Translations under genes and position numbers: made by a program | Part shown: one piece after another, positions 38,549 through 47,478 of the stretch | Numbering within the stretch: the stretch's first letter is position 1 | Layout of the letters: every line of letters begins with the position of its first letter | The notes under the pieces: model-generated | Database searches by the model: none | Seen by the model: only the letters and a program-made list of their open reading frames with translations | What the model was told of the DNA's origin: nothing | Assembly: GCF_022647665.1 (NCBI RefSeq) | Contig: NZ_CP071872.1 | Location: 1,240,001 to 1,304,000 of the forward strand | Source: Streptomyces formicae | GTDB taxonomy: Bacteria > Actinomycetota > Actinomycetes > Streptomycetales > Streptomycetaceae | Direction of reading: 5' to 3' | Length of the DNA stretch: 64,000 nt

Positions 38549-39598
38549 GTGCACAGCAGTCGATTAGAATCCGTCGGCGCATATCTCCCCTCGGCAGTCA
38601 TGAGTACTCCCGAAATGCTGGGCCGTTTGGAGAAGGTGCCGCCATTCGACCTCTTCAGGATCACCGGAGTGTCCGAGCGCCGGGTCGCGGATGACACCTC
38701 CGACAGCCCCGAGGACTGTCTGACGATGGCGATCGCGGCGGCCCGCGACTGCCTGGGCCGGTCGCGCTACTCTGCGCAGGAGATCGACATCGTGATCTCC
38801 TGCTCCATCAGCCGCACGACGGACGGCCGCCACCTCCAGTTCGAGCCGTCGTTCGCCCATCGCGTCGCTGAGGAGCTCGGTGCGCACAGCGCCATTCGCT
38901 TCGACGTCTCCAACGCCTGCGCGGGCATGATGACCGGCGTCTACCTGCTGGACCGGATGATCCGCTCCGGTGAGGTGCGCAACGGTCTGGTGCTCAGCGG
39001 GGAGCACATCACTCCGATCGCGTTCACCGCCGCGCGCGAAATGGAGGACAGCCGGGACCCGCAGTTCGCGTCGCTTTCCGTCGGTGACTCGGCCGTCGCA
39101 GTGGTCGTCGACCGGGCCGTGGACGATGCGGACGTCATCCACGACATCGAGCTGATGACCTGCTCGGAGTACGCGCAGTTGTGCCTCGGAATGCCCAGTG
39201 ACGAGACCGGCGACCTGGCCATGTACACCAACAACAAGGAGATGCACGCCCAGGACCGCCTCTCACTGTGGCCGGCCTTCCACCGCGACAGACTGGCCGC
39301 CGACGGCCGCCGGTTCGCCGACGAGGGATACGACTTCGTCATCCAGCACCAAGTCGGCAGCAGATTCGTCGACTTCATGAACCAGGTGGGCGAGAGCGTC
39401 TTCGAGACCCCGATGCCGCAGTCCCTCTCGGTCGTGGAGAAGTTCGCCAACACCGCGACGACTTCCCACTATCTGGTGCTGCACCAGGCGCTCGCGGAAC
39501 GCCGCATACCCAAGGGGTCCAAGGTCCTCATGGTGCCGGCCGCCTCGGGTGTGGTGACCGGTTTCCTGTCCGCGACCGTCTCTTCCCTGGAGGTATGA
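38549..39598 (+). CDS. lstA: KASIII/OleA-like condensing enzyme, LstA type
   Basis: 349 aa, GTG start behind AGGAG. Thiolase fold with the complete KASIII triad: C124 (NACAGMMTG), H267 (IQHQVGS) and N301 (ANTATTSH). In lipstatin biosynthesis LstA is the catalytic half of a heterodimer with LstB that joins two fatty acyl-CoAs by non-decarboxylative Claisen condensation, giving an alpha-branched beta-keto acid. It is first of six genes that overlap or nearly touch. Isolated FabH-like function is the alternative, but the operon context (OleC and OleD homologues) argues for the head-to-head reaction. Confidence 0.88.
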   Translation: MHSSRLESVGAYLPSAVMSTPEMLGRLEKVPPFDLFRITGVSERRVADDTSDSPEDCLTMAIAAARDCLGRSRYSAQEIDIVISCSISRTTDGRHLQFEPSFAHRVAEELGAHSAIRFDVSNACAGMMTGVYLLDRMIRSGEVRNGLVLSGEHITPIAFTAAREMEDSRDPQFASLSVGDSAVAVVVDRAVDDADVIHDIELMTCSEYAQLCLGMPSDETGDLAMYTNNKEMHAQDRLSLWPAFHRDRLAADGRRFADEGYDFVIQHQVGSRFVDFMNQVGESVFETPMPQSLSVVEKFANTATTSHYLVLHQALAERRIPKGSKVLMVPAASGVVTGFLSATVSSLEV

Positions 39599-39599
39599 C

Positions 39600-40544
39600 A
39601 TGGCCACCGTCATCACCGCCGCCGCGCTCGGCCCGGCCGACGGCACGGGCAGCGCGATCGGGTTCGCGGCATCGGCCGGCGCGGCCTGTCTCCGGCAGGC
39701 GGGGCTGACCCCCGCGGACGTGGACGTGCTCATCAACACCGGGGTCTACCGCGACTTCAACATTGTCGAACCATCCGTGGCAGCGCTCATCCAGAAGCGC
39801 ATCGGCATCAACCCGGACTACCTGCACGCGGCCGACAAGCGGGCCGCGTTCTCCTTCGACCTCATGAACGGCGCCTGCGGTGTGCTCAACGCCGTGCAGG
39901 CCGGCGGTTCGCTGCTGGCCGCGGGCAGCGCCCGGCGGGTGCTGGTGGTCTCGGCCGACACTCACCCCTCGACGGACCCGGCCAGGGCCGGCACCGCCGG
40001 TTTCCCCTATGCGAGCACGGGCGCGGCGTTGCTGCTGGAACACCGCGACGGCGGGCGGGGCTTCGGCCGGGTCCATCACCGGTCGCTGCCGGGCACGCAC
40101 GGCGTCAACGGGTACCTGCCGCTGTACGAGGCCGGCTCCGACGGACGCGAGAGCATCGTCGTCGACCGCGACAGCGGCGTACTGGAGAGGATGCTCGATC
40201 TGGCGGTCGACTCGGTGCGCGGCTGCCTTGCGGCCGAGGAGGGCGTGGACGGCGCCATGACACCGGCGGCCCTGGAGCGTACGCTGCTGATCACCTCCCA
40301 GCCGTCCGCCGATTTCGCGGCCCGTCTCGCCAAGCGCCTCGGCCTGGCCTCCGACGCCGCGGTCACCGTCGAAGGAGTCGCCGGCGACCCGCACACCTCG
40401 GCGCTCACCTACGGCTTCCGGCAGGCCCAGGACACAGGCAGGCTGGCCGGCCACGACCGGCTCCTCTTCGTCGCCGTCGGCGCAGGGCTGACCTCGGCGG
40501 CCTCGCTCTACCGGCTGACCGGCGGCGACGGGGCGGAGCGCTGA
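39600..40544 (+). CDS. lstB: Divergent KASIII subunit, LstB type
   Basis: 314 aa, GGAGGT ribosome site inside the end of lstA, 1-bp gap. Thiolase fold retaining a Cys (C93, NGACGVLN), but the triad His position reads LLITSQPSAD and the Asn position GDPHTSAL, so it cannot work as a stand-alone KASIII. Glu57 in NIVEPSVA sits where the partner subunit of OleA-type enzymes supplies the base that deprotonates the alpha-carbon; I recall Glu60 of LstB in that role and infer equivalence. It should function only as heterodimer with LstA. Confidence 0.85.
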   Translation: MATVITAAALGPADGTGSAIGFAASAGAACLRQAGLTPADVDVLINTGVYRDFNIVEPSVAALIQKRIGINPDYLHAADKRAAFSFDLMNGACGVLNAVQAGGSLLAAGSARRVLVVSADTHPSTDPARAGTAGFPYASTGAALLLEHRDGGRGFGRVHHRSLPGTHGVNGYLPLYEAGSDGRESIVVDRDSGVLERMLDLAVDSVRGCLAAEEGVDGAMTPAALERTLLITSQPSADFAARLAKRLGLASDAAVTVEGVAGDPHTSALTYGFRQAQDTGRLAGHDRLLFVAVGAGLTSAASLYRLTGGDGAER

Positions 40545-42514
40545 TGCCGGGCACCGGCGCCACGACCGGGGTGCACCAGGACGCGTCTCCGGCGGAACTG
40601 CTCGCCCGGCACGCCGTACGCACGCCCGGCAAGGCGGCCGTCGTCCACCCCGTCGCCAGGCGCGACCGCGAAGGCAGGCCCGCCTACGGCTCCCTCGACT
40701 ACGCCGAGTTCGCCGCGAAGGTCTCCGCCTGTGCCGCCGGTCTGACGGAGCGCGGCGTCGGCCGCGGGACCCGCACCGCCCTGCTGGTGACTCCCGGCGC
40801 CGATCTGCTGATCCTGGTCTTCGCGCTGATGCACGTCGGTGCGGTCCCGGTGGTGGTCGATCCCGGCATGGGCCTGAGCCGCATGCTGGAGTGCATCGAG
40901 CGCGTGGGTGTCCAGGCCTTCATCGGCGTACCCTCCGCACACCTGCTGCGGCGTCTGCGCCCGCGATCCTTCGCCGGGGTCCGGACCGTGATCAAGGTCG
41001 GCCGTGGGAGCGGCGGCGGACTCGGCGCGCTGGCCGCCCTCGGCGCCCGGCTGCCACAGCCGGCGCCACTGAGGGCCGGTCCGGACGAACTCGCGCTGAT
41101 CGGCTACACCACAGGAAGTACCGGCCCGGCCAAGCCGGTCGAGATCACCTTCGGCATGCTGCGGGGGATGGCGTACGGCGTGGAACGGGGCCATTTCACC
41201 GCCGACATGACCACCTCCCTGGTCACGCTGCCGTTGATGGGGGTGTTCGACCTCGCGGCGGGCCGTACCGTGGTGGTGCCGAGGATGGACATGGGCCGGG
41301 TCGGTGCCGCTGACCCCGCGGTGCTGACCGATGCGATCCAGCGCTTCGACGTCAACGCCATGTTCGCCTCCCCCGCCCTGCTGGGCCCGCTCTCGGCGCA
41401 TCTGGCGCGGACCCGCGCCGGCGTCCCTTCGCTGCGTCAGGTCGTCTCCGGCGGCGCTCCCGTGAGCCCCGGGCTGATGAGCGCGCTGCGCGCCTCACTG
41501 CCCAGCGAGGCCCGGGTGTTCAGCACCTACGGGTCGACCGAGGCGCTGCCGATAGCACTTATCGAGAGCCGGGAGGCCCAGGCCGCACCGGCGGACGGCC
41601 CGGCGCAGGGACTGGGCGTCTGCGTAGGACGGCCCGCACCCGGCACCGCGGTCCGCGTCATCAAGGTCAGCGACGGGCCCGTCCCCCGCTGGACGCCCCG
41701 GCTGCCGCTGCCGGCCGGGGAGATCGGCGAGATCGTGGTCAGCGGCGAGGCGGTCAGCCCGCGCTACTTCCAGTCGGACCGGGCCGACGCCGAGCACAAG
41801 ATCCGCGACGGTGAGCGCCGTTGGCATCGCACCGGCGATGTCGGATGGATCGACGGTGAGGGACGCGTCTGGTTCTGCGGGCGCAAGAGCCACCGCGTGC
41901 GCGCCGCCGGGGGCGATCTGCACACGGTGCGCTGCGAAGGAGTCTTTGCCGCCCATCCGCAGGTGAGGCGCGCGGCGCTGGTGGGCTTCGGCCCCGACGG
42001 CGGACAGCGGCCCGTGCTGTGCGTGGAACTCGCGCCGGGCAACGACCGGGAGCAATGGCCGAGGATCGAGGGCGAGTTGCGTGCCATGGGCGCGAACAAC
42101 CCGGTGACCAAACCGATCTCCGACTTCCTGCCGCACCGCGCGTTCCCCGTGGACATCCGCCACAACGCCAAGATCCGCCGCGAGCTGCTGGCCGGCTGGG
42201 CCGAGGACCGGCTCACCGGAAACCGCCGCCCGACCGCCGCCGACCGGGCGCTGCGCGCCGTTCCCCTGCTCGGCTGGGCCTACCTGGCCGCCTGGCCCCT
42301 GCTGCCCTGGCACCACGCGGCGCTCACCGCCCTGTGGTGGGCCGACGCCTTCCTGAGCGTCGTCGTCCACGCGGCCCAGATCCCGTACGCGCTGCGCACG
42401 GAGCACGAACTCGCGACCGGTCGCGGGCGCCTGCGGACGGCCGCGCTCACCATGCTGCTGGGCGCGGCGTGGTGGCGCCGTCGCGGGCGGGCCACGAAGA
42501 GGGCTGCCGCGTGA
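40544..42514 (+). CDS. lstC: OleC-like beta-lactone synthetase, LstC type
   Basis: 656 aa, ANL-superfamily AMP-forming enzyme. P-loop YTTGSTGPAK (about 188-197), A5 STYGSTEA, and A7/A8 WHRTGDVGWIDGEGRVWFCGRK. OleC homologues adenylate a beta-hydroxy acid and close the beta-lactone ring rather than forming a CoA ester. About 90 residues beyond the usual end carry two hydrophobic stretches (about 570-625, LRAVPLLGWAYLAAWPLL onward), suggesting membrane association. The start codon shares its A with the lstB stop (TGATG). Confidence 0.87.
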   Translation: MPGTGATTGVHQDASPAELLARHAVRTPGKAAVVHPVARRDREGRPAYGSLDYAEFAAKVSACAAGLTERGVGRGTRTALLVTPGADLLILVFALMHVGAVPVVVDPGMGLSRMLECIERVGVQAFIGVPSAHLLRRLRPRSFAGVRTVIKVGRGSGGGLGALAALGARLPQPAPLRAGPDELALIGYTTGSTGPAKPVEITFGMLRGMAYGVERGHFTADMTTSLVTLPLMGVFDLAAGRTVVVPRMDMGRVGAADPAVLTDAIQRFDVNAMFASPALLGPLSAHLARTRAGVPSLRQVVSGGAPVSPGLMSALRASLPSEARVFSTYGSTEALPIALIESREAQAAPADGPAQGLGVCVGRPAPGTAVRVIKVSDGPVPRWTPRLPLPAGEIGEIVVSGEAVSPRYFQSDRADAEHKIRDGERRWHRTGDVGWIDGEGRVWFCGRKSHRVRAAGGDLHTVRCEGVFAAHPQVRRAALVGFGPDGGQRPVLCVELAPGNDREQWPRIEGELRAMGANNPVTKPISDFLPHRAFPVDIRHNAKIRRELLAGWAEDRLTGNRRPTAADRALRAVPLLGWAYLAAWPLLPWHHAALTALWWADAFLSVVVHAAQIPYALRTEHELATGRGRLRTAALTMLLGAAWWRRRGRATKRAAA

Positions 42515-43548
42515 AGGCACTGGTGACGGGCGCGTCCGGATTCCTCGGCAGCCATATCGTCGACGCCTGCGTACGCGCCGGTGACGAGGTCCGCGTCCTG
42601 GTACGCGAGCGGAGCGACCTGCGTCATCTCCGCACCGTTCCCGGCATCGAGTTCGCCTACGGGGATCTGCGGGACGCCGCCTCGGTGCACCGGGCGGTGG
42701 ACGGCGTCGACGTGGTGCACCACAGCGCGGCCCGGGTCACCGACAGGGGTACCCGACGGCAGTTCTGGGACGAGAACGTCGCGGGCACGGAGCGGCTCGT
42801 GTCGGCTGCCCGGGCGGCCGGGGCGGGGCGTTTCGTGTTCATCAGCAGCCCCAGCGCGCTGATGGCCGTCCGCGGCGGCGACCGGCTCGGCATCGACGAG
42901 AGCGAGCCGTACCCGGCGCGTCATCTCAATCTCTACTCCGAGACCAAGGCCGCAGCGGAGCGCCTGGTCCTGGCCGCGGACGGCGCGGACTTCACCACCG
43001 TCGCGCTGCGCCCGCGGGCCGTGTGGGGTCCGCGTGACCACTCCGGTTTCATGCCGCGGCTGATCGCGAAAATGATCGCGGGCAGTCTGCCCGACCTGTC
43101 CGGTGGCCGGAAGGTGTACGCCTCGCTGTGCTACTGCGAGAACGCCGCCGACGCCTGTGTGCGGGCGGCCCGCGCCGAAGGAGTCGGCGGGCGTGCGTAC
43201 TTCATCGCCGACGACGAACCGGTGGAGGTCTGGAGCTTGCTCGCCCTCCTCGCGGAGCGGTTCGGCGGCAGGCCGCCCGCCGGACAGGTCTCGCACGGTC
43301 TGCTGCGGGCGCTCGCGTTCACGGGGGACATGGTGTGGAAACTGCCGCCGCTTGCCCGGCGCTCCTCGCCGCCCCTGTCCCGGTACACGCTGGCCCTGCT
43401 GACCCGTTCGGCGACGTACGACACGTCGGCCGCGCGCAGGGATCTGGCCCCGCCGCCGGTGGACCACGACACCGGGATGGCGAGGCTTCAGGAATGGATC
43501 GAGAGCGTCGGCGGCGTCGGCGAATTCATCAGGAAGGTGAGGCAGTGA
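42511..43548 (+). CDS. lstD: OleD-like NAD(P)-dependent 3-beta-HSD-family reductase, LstD type
   Basis: 345 aa from GTG 42511 overlapping the lstC stop (GTGA). Extended SDR fold: TGASGFLGSHIV (about 6-17), VVHHSAARV, and the active-site YSETK with Y142/K146. The C-terminal half is a 3-beta-hydroxysteroid dehydrogenase-type lid with a hydrophobic patch near LLRALAFTGDMVWKLPPL. The role predicted from LstD/OleD is reduction of the 2-alkyl-3-keto acid made by LstAB to the beta-hydroxy acid used by LstC. Confidence 0.87.
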   Translation: MKALVTGASGFLGSHIVDACVRAGDEVRVLVRERSDLRHLRTVPGIEFAYGDLRDAASVHRAVDGVDVVHHSAARVTDRGTRRQFWDENVAGTERLVSAARAAGAGRFVFISSPSALMAVRGGDRLGIDESEPYPARHLNLYSETKAAAERLVLAADGADFTTVALRPRAVWGPRDHSGFMPRLIAKMIAGSLPDLSGGRKVYASLCYCENAADACVRAARAEGVGGRAYFIADDEPVEVWSLLALLAERFGGRPPAGQVSHGLLRALAFTGDMVWKLPPLARRSSPPLSRYTLALLTRSATYDTSAARRDLAPPPVDHDTGMARLQEWIESVGGVGEFIRKVRQ

Positions 43549-46500
43549 TGTCCGCGAAGCGTGCCGCCACGGACACCGGGAGCGGCGGCAGGGCCGTGTT
43601 CCATCGGCCCGTAGCCCCCACCGAGTGGTCTTACCTGGCCGCCGCCCGGCGGGGCGAGCTGCTGGTGATCCAGCTCGTGGTCGAGGGCGACGGGGCGGTG
43701 GACGCCGTGGCTCTGAGCCGGGCTGTGGCCGCGGCCTCGCAGTCCTGCCCCGGCGCGCGGCTGGTACGCCGCGGCCGAATGTGGGTCGACGGCGGAGATC
43801 CGGCCAGGGTCGTGGTGGTCGACGCGGAGAACTTCGACCGTACGACGCTCACGGGGGTGCCGGAACTCACCGTCCCGCTGGACGGGACGGAGGGCCGCCC
43901 GAACTGCGAGGTACTGCTGCTCACCGGCGAACCCCGCACCGTCGTCTTCCGTGCCTCCCACGCGGTGATGGACTTCAAGGGCGTCGCGATGTGGGCCGCC
44001 GAGGTGTTCCGCGTTCTGCGCGGTGAACCGCTGCACGGGGCGACGGGCACGCTGGCCGACCACACGATGCTGGACACGGTGGGACGGGCGGGGCAGCGGC
44101 CACGACTCCGGCTCGACCAGCGCTCGCCGCTCGGGGGCCGGCCGGGGAACGCCTCGGTGTGGCGGCGGCGTACGCTCGCCGGCCGGCACCCGGCGCTGGC
44201 CGCGAAGGTGGCGGCCGCGGTCGCCGGGGCCGTACCGGGCCCGGCGGCCCGGATCATGATCCCGGTGGACCTGCGGCGCCATGCCCCCGAGGTGGCGTCC
44301 ACGGCGAACCTGGCTCTCCCGGTGTTCCTCGACATCCCGGCCGGAGAGGGCGCGGACACGGTCCACCGGCGGCTGCTCGGCGCGCTGGCCTCCCGGCGGG
44401 AACTGGCGGCCGGGGCCGAGGCGACTCTGGCCCGCTTGCCCTTGCCCGCCGCCGCGGCACTGCTCGGCGCCTCGCGCGCCGCGGCCACGGCACGACACCG
44501 GTATCTCGCCTCGGCCATCGTGTCGAACGGAGGACGGCTCGCGCCGGCGGACTACAGCACCCGGGAGTTCACCGCCACGAGCGTGTACGCCCTTCCGGTG
44601 CACGCGCCCCTGGTGCCGGTCAGCTTCGCCCTGCTGGAACTGCCCGACCGCACCGAGCTGGTGGTCTCCGCCCAGGGTGCCGCGGACGCCGGCGCGCGGT
44701 GCGACGAACTGCTGGACCGTGTCGAGTCGGCGCTCGGCACGGCGTCGGCGGCCCGCGCGGCGCCGGTCGAGCCGCCGAGGGAGCCTGGGGCCGCCGAACT
44801 GCTGCTCGCACCCGGTCCTGGCGGTCTTCCGCCCTTGGACGCCACGGTGGTGCAGCTGTTCCGTGCGCAGGCAGCCCGCCGGCCGGACGCAGCCGCTGTG
44901 CTCGGCGAGGGCTCGTGCTGGTCGTACGCGGAACTGGACCGGCGCTCCGACGCGGTCGCAGCCCGGCTGCTCGCCCGTGGCATCGGGCGCGGGGAGGTCG
45001 TCGGTGTCCTGGCGGACCGCTCCGCCCTCGGCCTGGCCGGGGTCTGGGGAGTCCTCAAGGCGGGCGCGGCCTTTATGCCCATCGACGTACGCAATCCGGC
45101 GCGCCGCGTCGAGGAGCTGCTGGCGGACGCGCGGGCACGCTTCTGTCTCAGGGAGGCGGCCCCGCCCGGCAGGACGGAGCGCGGCGGCTGCACCACGCTG
45201 CTCCTCGACGACGCGGTACGAGACGAGCCGGCACTCGACGAGGTTCAGCGCGCCGCGCTCATGGCCGCCGCTCCCGGCCCGGACGATCTGGCGTACGTGA
45301 TCTACACCTCGGGTTCCACGGGCAAGCCCAAGGGCGTGCAGATCGAGCACCGCAGCCTGGCCAACGTCGCCGGCTGGGCAGCACCCGTCATGCGGTGCGA
45401 CGAGGAGACCCGGGCCGCGTACTCCTTCTCGCCGGGCTTCGACTTCTCGATGCTGCAGATCTTCCCGCCGCTGCTGCACGGCGGTGCCGTCGTCCCCGTG
45501 CCCGGCGAGCTCGATCACGTCAAGCTGCGGGAGTTGTTCTCCGGACGGCGGGTCAACACCCTCGGGCTGACACCCACCCATCTCGACCTCGCCGCACGTC
45601 TCGGCATCCGGCCCACGGGCATCCGGGCGCTCCAGGTCGGCGGCGAGACCCTCACAGCGGCGGGCAGCCGCCGGGCCCGTGAGGCCTTCGGACCGGACTG
45701 TCTGTTCGTCAACATCTACGGGCCCACAGAGACGACGGTGGCCTGCACCATCGCCGTCATCGACGACGGCGCCGACGGGGACGGCGGCACCGGACGCCCC
45801 TCCGCCCCGATCGGCGTACCCGTGCACCGGACTTCCGTGGCCGTGCTGGACCAGCAGGGCAACGAGGTCCCGGACGGCGAGCCGGGCGAACTCCATGTGA
45901 CCGGTGTCCAGCTGGCCCGCGGCTACCTCGGCCGCCCCGATCTGACGGCCGACCGGTTCGTCCACCTCCCGGACGGCCGGCGTGCCTACCGCACCGGCGA
46001 TCTGGTGCTCCGCCTGCCCGACGGCCAACTGGAGCACGCGGGCAGGATCGACGCCCAGATCAAGATTCGCGGCCACCGGGTCGAGCCTGCCGAGGTCGAG
46101 GCGGCGCTCACCGCCCTGCCGTACATCGGCCAGTGCGCGGTGGTGGCCCGTCCTCGGCCCGACACCGGCGCGCAGGCGCTGTGCGCGTTCGTGGTCCCGG
46201 CCGGGGACGCCGGAGGCGGAATCGACGAGGCCGCGGTGAGGGAGCATCTGGCGCGGTCGTTGCCGCCGCATCTGGTGCCGACGTTGGTGCGTACGTTGCC
46301 CCGGCTCCCGGAGACGGCCGGTGGCAAGACGGACCGCCGCGCGCTGCCCAACCCCTTCGACCCCGCGGCCGCGGACCAGGGGCGGTCGGCGGTGACGGAG
46401 GGTCCGGCCGTGCCGCGGGCAACGGTCGCGCATGCTCCGACTCCCCGCGCCGAAGACGGTCCGGCTCCCGGCGTCGCGGCGGTGACGGCACGTATATGGG

Positions 46501-46724
46501 CGCGCGTCCTGCGGTGTGACGTCGCGGACCTCGGGTCTTCGTCCGACTTCCACGCACTGGGCGGCGACTCGCTCGCCGTGCTGGAGATGCTGGCAGCGCT
46601 CGGCGAGGAGGTGCTGGGCGAATCGTCGGAGGAGCAGTTCCTGGACCGGCTCGGGCCGTTCAACGAGAAGCTGACGCTCGGCCGGGTCATCGAAACCGTC
46701 GAGGCCCTGCGGGACGCGTCGTGA
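43548..46724 (+). CDS. lstE: Single-module NRPS (C-A-T) of LstE type
   Basis: 1058 aa; ATG 43548 overlaps the lstD stop. A condensation/acyltransferase-like domain (about 10-400) has SHAVMD with H138/D142 for the HxxxD motif. The adenylation domain (about 435-930) has YTSGSTGKPKG and YGPTETT, and the carrier domain has LGGDS with phosphopantetheine Ser1008. There is no thioesterase. By eye the substrate pocket reads roughly D-F-L-G-Q-G-I-V-A-K, unlike the leucine codes I know. In lipstatin the amino acid is leucine; valilactone (Val) and panclicins (Ala/Gly) differ only here. The C-like domain would esterify the aminoacyl group onto the lactone side-chain hydroxyl. Confidence 0.87.
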   Translation: MSAKRAATDTGSGGRAVFHRPVAPTEWSYLAAARRGELLVIQLVVEGDGAVDAVALSRAVAAASQSCPGARLVRRGRMWVDGGDPARVVVVDAENFDRTTLTGVPELTVPLDGTEGRPNCEVLLLTGEPRTVVFRASHAVMDFKGVAMWAAEVFRVLRGEPLHGATGTLADHTMLDTVGRAGQRPRLRLDQRSPLGGRPGNASVWRRRTLAGRHPALAAKVAAAVAGAVPGPAARIMIPVDLRRHAPEVASTANLALPVFLDIPAGEGADTVHRRLLGALASRRELAAGAEATLARLPLPAAAALLGASRAAATARHRYLASAIVSNGGRLAPADYSTREFTATSVYALPVHAPLVPVSFALLELPDRTELVVSAQGAADAGARCDELLDRVESALGTASAARAAPVEPPREPGAAELLLAPGPGGLPPLDATVVQLFRAQAARRPDAAAVLGEGSCWSYAELDRRSDAVAARLLARGIGRGEVVGVLADRSALGLAGVWGVLKAGAAFMPIDVRNPARRVEELLADARARFCLREAAPPGRTERGGCTTLLLDDAVRDEPALDEVQRAALMAAAPGPDDLAYVIYTSGSTGKPKGVQIEHRSLANVAGWAAPVMRCDEETRAAYSFSPGFDFSMLQIFPPLLHGGAVVPVPGELDHVKLRELFSGRRVNTLGLTPTHLDLAARLGIRPTGIRALQVGGETLTAAGSRRAREAFGPDCLFVNIYGPTETTVACTIAVIDDGADGDGGTGRPSAPIGVPVHRTSVAVLDQQGNEVPDGEPGELHVTGVQLARGYLGRPDLTADRFVHLPDGRRAYRTGDLVLRLPDGQLEHAGRIDAQIKIRGHRVEPAEVEAALTALPYIGQCAVVARPRPDTGAQALCAFVVPAGDAGGGIDEAAVREHLARSLPPHLVPTLVRTLPRLPETAGGKTDRRALPNPFDPAAADQGRSAVTEGPAVPRATVAHAPTPRAEDGPAPGVAAVTARIWARVLRCDVADLGSSSDFHALGGDSLAVLEMLAALGEEVLGESSEEQFLDRLGPFNEKLTLGRVIETVEALRDAS

Positions 46725-47416
46725 TCTTTGTCGGAGAGGGCGCGCTGCTCTGGCGCGCGGTACAGCACACGCTCGACAGCGGCCTGCCGGTGGATCTGGT
46801 CTGCGGGCCGGCCGCCTCCAGCGCACCAGCCGCTGCCAAGCCCGACGTCCCCGTCCGGGCCGTCGCGGACGTCAACGCCGTCGCCGAGGAGCTGGTGGCC
46901 GCCTGCACGGACGGGGTTGTCTGGTCGCTCAACAACCGGATGATCTTCCGCGCGCCGGTGCTGTCCACCGGGCTGCGCGTCCTCAACATCCATCACGGCC
47001 CGCTGCCCGCCTACCGAGGACTGCCCGAAGTCGCCCTGGTGTACGCGATGCTGCGGGGCGAGCGGGAGTTCGCCGCGACACTCCACCAGGTGGACACGGG
47101 CATCGACACCGGACCCGCGCTGGCCGCCGCCCCCTATCCGATCGGCCCGCATGAGCCGTACCACGTGGTGCTGCGGCGCGGAACGCAAGCCTGCCATCAG
47201 CTCTTCGAGCGCTGCCTGCCCCACGTGGCGGCCGACCCCGCCTGGGCCGGCGAGCCAGGCCGGAGCGCCGTGACCGCCGCCGATGACGGCTACTTCGGCC
47301 GCGAGGCACTGGCCGGCCTGCGCCAGTACCGCGACCACCCGGCCTTCGCCCGCGCGACCGACCTTGGTTTCCTGGCCGGCTTCCTGCCGGAGCTGGCCGC
47401 GGCCCTGCGCGGCTGA
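46721..47416 (+). CDS. lstF: Formyltransferase of LstF type
   Basis: 231 aa, GTG start overlapping the lstE stop (GTGA). Formyl-transferase core with NIHHGPLPAYRG (N89, H91) and VDTGIDTG (D129), the Asn-His-Asp set of 10-formyl-THF-dependent enzymes. The C-terminal tRNA-binding domain of Fmt is absent. It would N-formylate the amino group of the aminoacyl moiety. Last gene of the operon; a weak GCGGCT/AGCCGC hairpin followed by an A-run lies at about 47407-47435. Confidence 0.87.
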   Translation: MIFVGEGALLWRAVQHTLDSGLPVDLVCGPAASSAPAAAKPDVPVRAVADVNAVAEELVAACTDGVVWSLNNRMIFRAPVLSTGLRVLNIHHGPLPAYRGLPEVALVYAMLRGEREFAATLHQVDTGIDTGPALAAAPYPIGPHEPYHVVLRRGTQACHQLFERCLPHVAADPAWAGEPGRSAVTAADDGYFGREALAGLRQYRDHPAFARATDLGFLAGFLPELAAALRG

Positions 47417-47478
47417 GCGGGGAGCGAGCCGCCGAAAAACCGTTGCCGCCACCCGCGCCGTGGCGCCATCGTGCCGCC

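Noticed and set aside
43488..46826. A 1112-codon open frame on the minus strand opposite lstE
   Set aside because: It is an antisense shadow; the plus strand carries clear C, A and T motifs with normal codon use.
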